A stretch of DNA of 55,604 nucleotides from JAKVCB01 sp963578605 (GTDB lineage: Bacteria > Planctomycetota > Planctomycetia > Pirellulales > Lacipirellulaceae): assembly GCA_963578605.1 (NCBI GenBank), contig CAUZEA010000029.1:1-55604 (forward strand). The letters are read 5' to 3'. The number at the start of each line of letters is the position of its first letter. Position 1 is the stretch's first letter. Below, piece after piece: positions 36,229 to 44,624 of the stretch. The translations under genes and the position numbers were made by a program. A model generated the notes under the pieces. The model searched no databases and was not told where the DNA came from. It saw only the letters and a program-made list of their open reading frames with translations.

Positions 36229-37479
36229 ATGGTCCGGACTGTAATCGCAGCTGCTTTTGTAGGCCCACTAATTTTTGTGTTGGATGGTCGTTTGCTGTAC
36301 GCGCAAGCTGCCCCGCCACAAGCCGCAATCGTCGTCTCCTCCCCGCCGCTGGGCCAATTGTTAGTTCTTCACAACGACAGCGTGTTGCTGGGCAGGGTCA
36401 TCATGCATGGTGACCATTACGAAGTCCAACGCGAGGGCCTTTCTGTGCGGGTTCCGGCGCGTGACGTAGCGTTCGTCGCCCAATCCCTGGTCGACGCGTA
36501 CCAACAAAAGCGGGTGTCTCGACGGCAACCGACCGCAACCGAACATATTGACCTTGCCGAGTGGTGTCTGCGGCATTCTCTTTGGGCAGAAGCTTCACTT
36601 GAGTTGCTCGAGGCACGTGGCAAGGATCCTGGCCATCGGCAACTGGAACTCATCGAGCGGCGGCTGCTTGTCAACAGCGCCCGTCGTCAGCCGCAAGAAA
36701 GGAAAACCCATTCGATCAGCAAACCGCAGTCGGGTGGCAGAGCAGAACATGCGGCATCCGCAACGGAACTTCCCAAAGGTGCTCTGGAACTGTTTACGCG
36801 ACGGGTCCAGCCCTTGCTGGTCAACAATTGCACGGCCTCAGGTTGCCATCGTCCTGACGGGCCCACTGAGTTTTCTCTGAGTCGAGCGCTCTTGTATGGC
36901 GAGAGCAACCAAAAGACAACACAACACAACCTCTCCGCAGCTCTTTCACAAATTGACCGTACCAATCCCACCCAAAGTCCCCTGTTGGTCATCCCCTTGA
37001 AGCCGCACGGTGGGGTTGATCACGCGATTTTTCCGCCACACCGGCAGACCCTCCGCCAGCTTTTAGTGCAATGGGTGATCCTGGTTACCGGCGAGGTGCA
37101 GTCACCCTACCTTGCCGAACTTGACCAGCCGACGATTTTCTTGCCTCCGCGATTAGTGCCGTCGCACCCGACGGTACAACGCGGGGTGATGCCGGCCACT
37201 CACTGGCAACCGCCGCGTCAGCTGAGGGGTCCGCCACGAGTCCGTTTTGGGGCTACCCGGCCGGTGCAACGGCAGCGTGACCCATTCGATGCGGCGGCAC
37301 TTAGCCAGCGAATCGACCAGCTTGCGAAGGAAACCCGTCAAGCGACCGCGGCGACTCCGAGTCCCGAAACCTCGACCGCAGCGGGTACGCCCGCAGCGGC
37401 TGGGGCCACCACTTCGGTAACCCCACCAAGTGAGCCAGAATTCCAACCGCCAGCTTCAAATGAGGCCGAGGGCGATTAA
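36229..37479 (+). CDS. Secreted protein with CX4CH site (cytochrome c-like domain)
   Basis: 416 residues with an N-terminal signal or anchor (A-A-A-F-V-G-P-L-I-F-V, ending L-Y-A-Q-A). Residues 40-90 form a small beta domain, followed by a helical part. Near 195-210 V-Q-P-L-L-V-N-N-C-T-A-S-G-C-H resembles the V-Q-P-I-L-x-x-x-C-x-x-C-H-G start of planctomycete cytochrome c domains, but with four residues between the cysteines, so haem attachment is uncertain. The C-terminal 110 residues are Pro/Ala/Thr-rich and probably disordered. Its 3' end overlaps the convergent HAD gene by 24 bases. Confidence 0.7.
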   Translation: MVRTVIAAAFVGPLIFVLDGRLLYAQAAPPQAAIVVSSPPLGQLLVLHNDSVLLGRVIMHGDHYEVQREGLSVRVPARDVAFVAQSLVDAYQQKRVSRRQPTATEHIDLAEWCLRHSLWAEASLELLEARGKDPGHRQLELIERRLLVNSARRQPQERKTHSISKPQSGGRAEHAASATELPKGALELFTRRVQPLLVNNCTASGCHRPDGPTEFSLSRALLYGESNQKTTQHNLSAALSQIDRTNPTQSPLLVIPLKPHGGVDHAIFPPHRQTLRQLLVQWVILVTGEVQSPYLAELDQPTIFLPPRLVPSHPTVQRGVMPATHWQPPRQLRGPPRVRFGATRPVQRQRDPFDAAALSQRIDQLAKETRQATAATPSPETSTAAGTPAAAGATTSVTPPSEPEFQPPASNEAEGD

Positions 37480-38145
37480 GATCCGCTGATCGGCTAGTGT
37501 TTCGGCGATCAGCGAAGCACCTTCAAACGAATGTGACGCGGTGTGGCGGTTGGGTACTGCGACCGTATAGGCACCTGCGGCACTAGCAGCCCGAACCCCA
37601 TTGGCGCTGTCTTCCAGTACCATTGTGGCTACCGGCGAAAGACCCAGCCGCTGAGCTGCCAGCTCGTAGATTTCCGGGTGGGGTTTACCACGCTCTACGT
37701 CATCGGCGGTTAGCACCAATTCAAAGTGATGGGCAACGTTACAAACCTCTAGCAGTTCGTGGGCATAGTGTCGTCGACCGCAGGTCGCCACAATCCGCGG
37801 GACACGACCTGCTTCGAGTGCGGCGAGCAACTCAAGCATTCCGGGCATCGGTTGTAGCTCGTTAGCAATCAGCCGTTGCATGATGGCTTCGGACTTGGCA
37901 TAAAGTTCTTCCGTTGTGGTATTGAGCGCAAATGCGTCAATCATCGTTTGGAGTGATTCGTGGGCGGTGAGGCCAATAATCTGCTCGCGCAAGTTGTCAT
38001 TCATCGTATGGCCGTGTTGACTCAACAGCTCGTTGCCTGATTTTTCGTAGAGGTCTTCGGTGTTGACGAGCAACCCATCGAGGTCGAAAACCACGGCGCG
38101 AATGGGTGTTGAGGGCGGATCGAACTTCACAGGAGGATTTGCCAT
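37456..38145 (-). CDS. HAD-family phosphatase (phosphoglucomutase-like subgroup)
   Basis: 229 residues. Motif I V-F-D-L-D-G-L-L-V-N-T-E is complete with both aspartates; motif II is I-V-A-T-C-G-R; motif III lysine lies in G-K-P-H-P-E-I-Y; motif IV is V-L-E-D-S-A-N-G-V. A cap of helices (25-90) places it in the beta-phosphoglucomutase-like group that handles sugar phosphates. ATG 38145 with AGGAGG 10-15 bases upstream. It follows the CoA-type Nudix gene on the same strand after 82 bases. Confidence 0.9.
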   Translation of the reverse strand: MANPPVKFDPPSTPIRAVVFDLDGLLVNTEDLYEKSGNELLSQHGHTMNDNLREQIIGLTAHESLQTMIDAFALNTTTEELYAKSEAIMQRLIANELQPMPGMLELLAALEAGRVPRIVATCGRRHYAHELLEVCNVAHHFELVLTADDVERGKPHPEIYELAAQRLGLSPVATMVLEDSANGVRAASAAGAYTVAVPNRHTASHSFEGASLIAETLADQRILIALGLI

Positions 38146-38227
38146 CGATTTGGTTGGTTGAGTTTTTCCGGGTTGTCAGAGGCTCGATGTGATGTTCGCC
38201 GAGAGCCTGGCACAGCGGCCAGGTCTG

Positions 38228-38887
38228 TTATCCGACAGGTGGACGCAGTTCGTCTATCAAGAGTTGCTTGAATTGATCAAGGATTACCGCCGTGGCTCCC
38301 CAGACATGGTCGTTGCCCACGCGAAAGCAGGGAACGCTGAATTCAAGCCCGCCCTGCCTGACGGTGGTCTGCCGAATCGTGTCGGGATCACATAACGTGG
38401 CCAGGGGTAATGCCACGACCCGGGCAACCTCGGCCGGATTGGGGTTCCACTCGGTAAGCGTTTTGCCCACGGCAACCCAGGGTGTGACATCACTGTCACT
38501 GGCAAAAATGTAACATTTTGGGAGCGGTCCCAACAGTTGTAGGTTTTTCTGCGGGCCAAGTTCTTCAGCCAGTTCGCGGAGGGCTGCTTGAGCGGTCGTT
38601 TCCCCTGGTTCGACCATGCCACCCGGCAGTGAAATCTGGCCGCGATGGTAAGCGGTCTGCTCGGTCCGTACCGTCAGTGGCAATTCCCAGTGACCGGCTT
38701 GTTGGTAAAGCAGCAGCAACACGGCGGCCGCCCGAGATGTGTCTGGTGCGGGGCCACGATGACGCCCATAGCTTGCGGGTGGGGCCATTTTTGGTGTCTT
38801 GCAGTAGCCCTGCGCGTTGTCGGCGAGCAAGGATGCGAGGCGGGCCGGTAGCTGCTCACTGGAGGTGATCGACACGGTAGACGACAT
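38228..38887 (-). CDS. Nudix hydrolase, probable CoA pyrophosphatase (NudL type)
   Basis: 219 residues from ATG 38887; an upstream in-frame codon (38908) is possible. The NuCoA-like segment L-T-V-R-T-E-Q-T-A-Y-H-R-G-Q-I-S-L-P-G-G precedes a full Nudix box G-x5-E-x7-R-E-L-A-E-E-L-G. The first part matches the UPF0035 signature of CoA-cleaving Nudix enzymes, which produce 4'-phosphopantetheine and ADP. The start overlaps the end of the preceding membrane protein gene by 32 bases, so the genes are coupled. Confidence 0.9.
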   Translation of the reverse strand: MSSTVSITSSEQLPARLASLLADNAQGYCKTPKMAPPASYGRHRGPAPDTSRAAAVLLLLYQQAGHWELPLTVRTEQTAYHRGQISLPGGMVEPGETTAQAALRELAEELGPQKNLQLLGPLPKCYIFASDSDVTPWVAVGKTLTEWNPNPAEVARVVALPLATLCDPDTIRQTTVRQGGLEFSVPCFRVGNDHVWGATAVILDQFKQLLIDELRPPVG

Positions 38888-40556
38888 AAACGTGGTTCTG
38901 GTAGGCAACGGGCAGGGCCAAATGGCGACGGTTATCAGTCACGACATAGTCGAAATTGTATTTGTTGGCCAGGGCCTTGATCCGTCCGGTACCCACATGC
39001 CCGAGCGACTGGTACGACTTTGTCTTGCTGCCGGGTGCCCGAGAATGGATATCGCGATACCGGCGATGCCACTGGACGACGCTGGCTGCGTCCTGTGGAA
39101 TGTCCTTGTGGGTGACGACTTCTGCCCGCTGGGCCCGCCATTTGAAAGACTTGGCCGATCGGGGGGTGAGAAACATCGCGTCGGTTGGCGTATGTTTTTC
39201 GATCCATTGACAGACATCCAGCCAGGCTGCGTAGTCGCGAATTCTGAAGTCAGCCTGGGGAATGGGTTGTTGCAGTCGGGAGATTGTGTTTTCGGCGAGT
39301 TGCCAGGTTGCCAGGCAGATCGCCCCAACCAGGGCTACAACGGCCCAACGTTTTCGCTGCTCGAGTCCGTTTGCCACGAGCGCGACAAGGTGTAGCGCCA
39401 CGGCAAGAGGAACCGCAAAGTCGGCGAGGCGAAACCAGTAATATTTCAACAGGCTGGCGGCCATGACCGGGTGATTCCAGAGCAACAGTTCGCTGAGCAG
39501 CCCGATGAAAGCCAGCCCGATCCCCCCCCAGGCAAAATAACGGACACGGGTCAGCCCGGTTGAAGAACCAAGAGTTGTCGAGCGGCGTGCGGCAAATCCG
39601 ACAACGACAAAGCCGACTAACAGGCAGCCTTGGCGAACCAATCGGAGCGTGACTTCGTCGTGCGGAAGTGTCAAGGGAGCGAGGTGATGCCTGAGCCTTT
39701 CAAAGACATAAATCTGGTTGGCCTCGGCCATGGTTTCTGCGGTTTGACCCGACGAGAGAAAGAGGGCCGGAACGATTCCTGCCATGCTGAGGATGATGCC
39801 AAAAGCCAGTCCAGGGAGCATCGCCCGCAGCGATGTGGTCGGTCGGCCAGCAAACAGCCAGACCAGGCTGCATGCAACCCAGGACCAACCTCCGACAATC
39901 GCATGAAAGGCAGTTGCCGCACCAAGCCAGACCCAGAGCTGGTTCCAGTTGTTCTGGACCATCGCGGCAAGACCTGCCACGACCAGTGGATAGGCAACGG
40001 ATTTGGCTTCGAATCCACCTATAAACCATTCGCCGGCAAAATTGGTTTGTTGGTTGAGCCCCACAAACAACGCTGCCGCGAGTACCGAACAGAGCGGTTT
40101 TGGCACGACTCGCCAAGAGAGACGCTGCCAACCCCACGCCAGCATGATCCAGCAGAGAACCCGCCCAAACCACGCCACCAGTGACAGCGAAAACCAGCGA
40201 GTTAACCAGCCAAAGGTCCAAACAAAGACAGGGTGGGCCTCGCTCGACTGTAAGAACAGGTCTGCAGGGCACCAAGCCGGGTTCCAAGAACTCTTGAGCC
40301 GCGCGAGATAATGAGGTTCATTGACATCAGGAACGGGGTTCCCCACGAAGGTGAGGAAGACCATGAAGATGAGACCAATCTCTACCAGCCATTGCGCAAT
40401 CGGGCAGGAGACGGAACGAGCGGGCTCTGGGGCTGTGGGTTGCTTGTCGTTCGACACGGGAGTAGCTACGATACCACTTGGCTTATGGATTGTCAGGTTC
40501 GATTCTGAATGGTGGACTTCCAGAAACGATCCGATGGAGAATTCTGCCGCTGACAA
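38856..40556 (-). CDS. Polytopic membrane protein, DUF6798-like
   Basis: 566 residues with roughly ten to twelve hydrophobic segments between about 60 and 430, then a soluble C-terminal domain (about 440-566) with Q-W-I-E-K-H-T-P-T-D-A-M-F-L-T-P and Y-N-F-D-Y-V-V-T-D-N. This layout is that of multi-pass glycosyltransferase-like (GT-C) proteins with an extracytoplasmic tail, and the sequence resembles the planctomycete DUF6798 group. The start is unsure: TTG 40556 is the longest option and the first internal Met is in the first membrane helix. The end overlaps the NudL-type gene. Confidence 0.75.
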   Translation of the reverse strand: MSAAEFSIGSFLEVHHSESNLTIHKPSGIVATPVSNDKQPTAPEPARSVSCPIAQWLVEIGLIFMVFLTFVGNPVPDVNEPHYLARLKSSWNPAWCPADLFLQSSEAHPVFVWTFGWLTRWFSLSLVAWFGRVLCWIMLAWGWQRLSWRVVPKPLCSVLAAALFVGLNQQTNFAGEWFIGGFEAKSVAYPLVVAGLAAMVQNNWNQLWVWLGAATAFHAIVGGWSWVACSLVWLFAGRPTTSLRAMLPGLAFGIILSMAGIVPALFLSSGQTAETMAEANQIYVFERLRHHLAPLTLPHDEVTLRLVRQGCLLVGFVVVGFAARRSTTLGSSTGLTRVRYFAWGGIGLAFIGLLSELLLWNHPVMAASLLKYYWFRLADFAVPLAVALHLVALVANGLEQRKRWAVVALVGAICLATWQLAENTISRLQQPIPQADFRIRDYAAWLDVCQWIEKHTPTDAMFLTPRSAKSFKWRAQRAEVVTHKDIPQDAASVVQWHRRYRDIHSRAPGSKTKSYQSLGHVGTGRIKALANKYNFDYVVTDNRRHLALPVAYQNHVYVVYRVDHLQ

Positions 40557-40589
40557 GCAAACGACGTTTTCAAGGCTAGCGGTTTGATT

Positions 40590-41450
40590 ATGACACCTGG
40601 TCGGCTTTTACGCGAAGCAGTCAAGACGGGCACCATTCAAATACCCGGGGCGCACCATGCGCTGGCGGGCCGCATGATCGAGCAAGCCGGCTTCCCGGCG
40701 TGTTACCTCTCCGGAGCTGCGTTTTCGGCTAGCGTACTCGCCCTGCCTGACGTCGGCTTGTTGACCCTCACCGAACTGACTGGGCAGCTTACGCAACTCA
40801 CCACACGTATCACAATCCCGGTCATTGTCGATGCAGACACCGGTTTTGGTGAAGTGGTGAACGTTGAGCGCGCGGTGGTCGAACTGGAGCGGGCAGGGGC
40901 CGCTGCGATCCAACTTGAAGATCAAATCCTGCCCAAGCGGTGTGGCCACCTGTCTGGCAAGTCGCTTGTGGAGACCGATGCCATGTGCAACAAGCTCCGT
41001 GCCGCTGCGGCAACCCGGGTCGATCCCGAGACCGTACTGATTGCGCGGACTGACGCCCGGAGTGTGGAGAGTTTCGACGGTGCCATCCAGCGGGCTCAGC
41101 GGTATGTTGATGCGGGAGCCGATTGGATTTTTCCCGAGGCGCTCCAACACATCGACGAATTCGCGGCGTTTGCCCAACAGGTTGAAGTTCCCTTGGTGGC
41201 CAACATGACCGAGTTTGGGCAGAGTCCGCTCTTGACACTCCAGGAGTTGTCGGACCTTGGCTACGCCGCAATTCTCTATCCGGTAACTTTGCTGAGGGTC
41301 GCCATGAAGGCTGTAGAAACAACACTGGCCTTGCTGGCAGAGGATGGGTCCCAGCACGAACTGATCGATTTGATGCAGTCGCGTCAGGAACTGTACGACT
41401 TATTGGACTACGACGCGTACGAACAGCGTGATCAAGAATATTTTCAATAG
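40590..41450 (+). CDS. prpB: Methylisocitrate lyase-like protein (isocitrate lyase/PEP mutase family)
   Basis: 286 residues from ATG 40590. The TIM-barrel enzyme splits 2-methylisocitrate into pyruvate and succinate in the methylcitrate cycle. Visible family features are V-D-A-D-T-G-F-G (metal-binding acidic loop), I-Q-L-E-D-Q and the catalytic P-K-R-C-G-H, plus I-A-R-T-D-A-R. Length fits PrpB (about 295). The neighbour downstream on the same strand is a citrate synthase-type gene, supporting the propionate role; related carboxyphosphonoenolpyruvate mutase or oxaloacetate decarboxylase activities cannot be excluded. Confidence 0.85.
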   Translation: MTPGRLLREAVKTGTIQIPGAHHALAGRMIEQAGFPACYLSGAAFSASVLALPDVGLLTLTELTGQLTQLTTRITIPVIVDADTGFGEVVNVERAVVELERAGAAAIQLEDQILPKRCGHLSGKSLVETDAMCNKLRAAAATRVDPETVLIARTDARSVESFDGAIQRAQRYVDAGADWIFPEALQHIDEFAAFAQQVEVPLVANMTEFGQSPLLTLQELSDLGYAAILYPVTLLRVAMKAVETTLALLAEDGSQHELIDLMQSRQELYDLLDYDAYEQRDQEYFQ

Positions 41451-41503
41451 TCAATAGAAGCAGTGCGGTGGATCTCTTGACAGGCCACGACCTTTTGGTC
41501 ATC

Positions 41504-41533
41504 TTGACCCCAACTATTGCAATAGTCTATCTG
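41504..41533 (+). promoter_or_regulatory. Putative promoter with a 14-base palindrome in the spacer
   Basis: TTGACC (41504-41509) and TATCTG (41528-41533) are 18 bases apart. The spacer contains ACTATTGCAATAGT (41513-41526), a perfect 14-base palindrome. The site is about 100 bases upstream of the citrate synthase-type gene. A repressor bound here would cover the promoter. The -10 hexamer is weak. Confidence 0.4.
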
Positions 41534-41633
41534 GTAGAATGGGTGCTCGGCTTGTGTTGGAGGGAGGTTACCAGTGGCGTCCGCTGGTTTTCAGTTACTC
41601 GTTGTTGCACCCTGATCAGATTGGTTCGATACG

Positions 41634-42752
41634 ATGTCTGAGCCCATATACAGCCCCGGTCTGGAAGGTGTGATTGCTGGTGAGACTGCCATCAGCACCG
41701 TAACCGGAGGCCTTCGATACCGTGGTTATGCGATCGAAGATCTGGCCGAGCATGCGACGTTCGAGGAGGTCGCTTTTCTACTCCTGCACGGTAAACTTCC
41801 CAATGCCGAGTCGCTGGCAGATTTTCGCCGCAGACTTGGCAAAGCGGCTGAAATGCCGAATGCTGTCCATCAATTGATGCGGCGTTTGCCGATGGATACG
41901 ACCCCCATGAATGTATTGCGGTCGGCTTGTAGCTTGTTGTCGCACTGGGATCGGGAGCGTGAAGATAACAGCCATGAAGCCAATGTTCGAAAGGGGGAAC
42001 GCCTGCTGGCACAGCTGCCGGTGTTGATGGCTGCCAGGCACCGCATCAAGCAGCACAAGGAACCAGTTTCGGCCGATTCCCGGCGGTCGCTGGCCGAAAA
42101 CATACTGTACATGCTCTTTCGAACCGAGCCTGCGGAGGAGTGTGTGCGGGCCATGGACATTTCGCTGATTCTCTATGCCGAACATGAGTTCAACGCCTCG
42201 ACCTTTACTGCTCGTGTGATTGCTTCGACCCGTTCGGACCTGCACTCGTCCATCACCGGTGCGATTGGGGCCCTTAAGGGCCCATTGCATGGCGGTGCCA
42301 ACGAACGCGTCATGCAGGTGCTTCAGGAAGTTGGGACAACCGATCATGCCGAGCAATGGATCCGTGAGGCTCTTGAGCAAAAGCGACGAATCATGGGCTT
42401 TGGGCACCGTGTTTATAAACAGGGTGACCCTCGCGCCACCCTGCTCAAAAGTCTGTGCGCCCAGCTTGCTGAAAAAACGGGTAACACGGAGCTTGAGGCA
42501 ACTGCCGAGGTTATCGAACAGATTATCCGCCAAGAGAAGAACTTGCCGGCGAATCTCGACTGGCCCAGTGCCCGGCTTTACCACTACCTGGGGCTCCCGA
42601 TCGAGCTTTACACTCCGCTGTTTGTCTTGAGTCGTGTGACTGGCTGGTCCGCTCACGTCATCGAACAGCACGACAACAACCGTCTCATCCGTCCGCGTGC
42701 GGGCTACATTGGACCCGAGTTGCAGAGTTGGGTTCCGTTGAAAGACCGGTAA
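41634..42752 (+). CDS. Citrate synthase / 2-methylcitrate synthase
   Basis: 372 residues, the size of the small type II-like and 2-methylcitrate synthases. The catalytic triad is H219 (G-P-L-H-G-G-A-N), H258 (M-G-F-G-H-R-V-Y-K) and D309 (N-L-D-W-P-S). It condenses acetyl-CoA or propionyl-CoA with oxaloacetate. Position after a PrpB-like gene favours the methylcitrate cycle, but no 2-methylcitrate dehydratase (PrpD or AcnD) is in the window, so citrate synthase (gltA-like) is possible. Separated by 183 bases from prpB, with its own putative promoter. Confidence 0.88.
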   Translation: MSEPIYSPGLEGVIAGETAISTVTGGLRYRGYAIEDLAEHATFEEVAFLLLHGKLPNAESLADFRRRLGKAAEMPNAVHQLMRRLPMDTTPMNVLRSACSLLSHWDREREDNSHEANVRKGERLLAQLPVLMAARHRIKQHKEPVSADSRRSLAENILYMLFRTEPAEECVRAMDISLILYAEHEFNASTFTARVIASTRSDLHSSITGAIGALKGPLHGGANERVMQVLQEVGTTDHAEQWIREALEQKRRIMGFGHRVYKQGDPRATLLKSLCAQLAEKTGNTELEATAEVIEQIIRQEKNLPANLDWPSARLYHYLGLPIELYTPLFVLSRVTGWSAHVIEQHDNNRLIRPRAGYIGPELQSWVPLKDR

Positions 42753-43021
42753 GTCTCAGGATGGAGCAAGGTTTTCTTGCCGACAGCTTGTCTTACGCGT
42801 TTCGCCGAGGTTTGCTTAACAGGTTTCAGCGTGCGTCGCACACTGGCGATCTGGTTTGTTGGTCTCCACGACCGGCCCCCTAACCCAGGCGAAGGGATCG
42901 CTGCGACCTGCCGCTGCCTTCCCCCCCGTCTTTTGGGCTGAAGGCCTTCCACCGTTCCAGCTGCGAGGTAAATTTTCTGGCGGAGTCGCTAAACGGTTGT
43001 CGGGGTGTTGGTGAGCGTGTG

Positions 43022-44551
43022 TCATGGGAGCTCACTGAGAGCCTGAAAATCGTCACGGAGTGACCGATAGAGTTGCTGGTAGACGGGAAATGCCTGGTCG
43101 TAGAAGCGGCGGGCTTTTGCGACGGGACTAACCTCGGTGGACGTTTTGACCGTCGCGGATACAGCTTCGCGAATGTTCTTGAATTCGCCGGCCCCCACGG
43201 CAGCCAGCAAGGCCACACCGTAGGCGGGCCCTTCGTCAGACGCCATGGTGACGACCTTCTTTCCCAGAATGTCGGCCTGCATTTGCCTCCAAAATGCGCT
43301 TTTAGCTCCGCCACCGGTAGCGCGAATCTGGCGGATTCGGATACCTTGGCTGGCGATGATGTCGAAACTGTCGCGGAGTGCAAAGGTGACACCCTCCATC
43401 ACGGCTCGGACCAAATGCCCGCGATTGTGTTTGAGCACAAGACCCACGAATGCGCCGCGGGCATGCGGGTCAGCGTGTGGTGTGCGTTCGCCTGCAAGGT
43501 AGGGTAGAAACATCAGGCCTTCGGCTCCGGGTGGGGTTTGTTCTGCCTCCCTGATGAGTTTATTGAAGACTCCGGCCACACGTTTTTCGGCGTTGGCCAG
43601 GTCGGACTGGCACAACGCATTGCGAAACCATTGCAGTGAGCCACCTGCGGTGAGTGTAACGCCCATCATGTGCCACTTGTCACGGACCGCGTGGCAGAAC
43701 GTGTGCAGGCGGCCCTGGGGATCGACCTCAGGTGTATCGCAATGAACAAACACAACGCCAGAGGTTCCGATGGAAGTCGACAGAGAACCGCGTTGCACGA
43801 TCCCATTACCGATGGCTCCTGCCGCACAATCGCTAGCGCCCCCCACAACAAGGCAATTGGACGAGAGGCCAAGTTCCTTTGCGGCGGCGTCTGTCAGAGT
43901 ACCTGTAACATCTTCCGACTCGTAACACGTTGCCAACAGATCTTGATCGAGCTCCAACTTGGAGAGCAGTGGTTTTGACCAGCGGCGTTTGGTGACATCG
44001 AGCAACAACATGCCGCTGGCGTCACTCATGTCGGTTGCATATTCCCCGGTGAGCCGCCGCCGCACATCATCTTTGGGGAGGAGGATTTTTACGGTCTTAT
44101 CGAAGTTGCGAGGTTCATGATTGCGGAGCCAGAGGATTTTCGGAGCGGTGAATCCGGTTAGTGCCGGATTGGCAACCATGCGGATGAGTTTTTTTCGCCC
44201 GCCGGCACGTTGTTCGATTTCCTCGCATTCCTGGACCGTACGTTGGTCATTCCAAAGGAGTGCCCGCCGCACCACATGGCCACGCTTGTCGAGAAACACC
44301 GAGCCGTGCATCTGACCGGAGAGGCCAATCGCTTTGACCTCTTTGGACTTCAACTTGGCGGCTTTGACCACTTGTCGGACCGTCTGTACGGTCGCTTTCC
44401 ACCAGTCGTCAGGGTCTTGCTCACTCCAGAGTGGTTTGGGATGGTAGCAGGGGTATTCGGAAGAAGCATTTGCGAGTACTTTTCCGGTGGGATTGATCGC
44501 CACGGTTTTCGTACCCGAAGTGCCAATATCGATGCCAAGGTAGGTGTTCAT
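43022..44551 (-). CDS. xylB: Xylulokinase
   Basis: 509 residues, FGGY sugar kinase. N-terminal phosphate loop L-G-I-D-I-G-T-S-G-T-K, the substrate segment S-G-Q-M-H-G (typical of xylulokinase), W-N-D-Q-R-T, and the C-terminal FGGY signature region A-T-G-G-G-A-K-S with G-P-A-Y-G-V-A-L-L. It phosphorylates D-xylulose with ATP. Divergent from a sugar-binding lipoprotein gene with 73 bases between the starts, suggesting shared control of pentose use. Confidence 0.94.
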   Translation of the reverse strand: MNTYLGIDIGTSGTKTVAINPTGKVLANASSEYPCYHPKPLWSEQDPDDWWKATVQTVRQVVKAAKLKSKEVKAIGLSGQMHGSVFLDKRGHVVRRALLWNDQRTVQECEEIEQRAGGRKKLIRMVANPALTGFTAPKILWLRNHEPRNFDKTVKILLPKDDVRRRLTGEYATDMSDASGMLLLDVTKRRWSKPLLSKLELDQDLLATCYESEDVTGTLTDAAAKELGLSSNCLVVGGASDCAAGAIGNGIVQRGSLSTSIGTSGVVFVHCDTPEVDPQGRLHTFCHAVRDKWHMMGVTLTAGGSLQWFRNALCQSDLANAEKRVAGVFNKLIREAEQTPPGAEGLMFLPYLAGERTPHADPHARGAFVGLVLKHNRGHLVRAVMEGVTFALRDSFDIIASQGIRIRQIRATGGGAKSAFWRQMQADILGKKVVTMASDEGPAYGVALLAAVGAGEFKNIREAVSATVKTSTEVSPVAKARRFYDQAFPVYQQLYRSLRDDFQALSELP

Positions 44552-44624
44552 AAATGGTTGGGAACCTTCAAAATCAGCTGCAAACCTTCGGAGGCCGAGT
44601 CGTTGCTGCTTGGAGGCTGAATTG

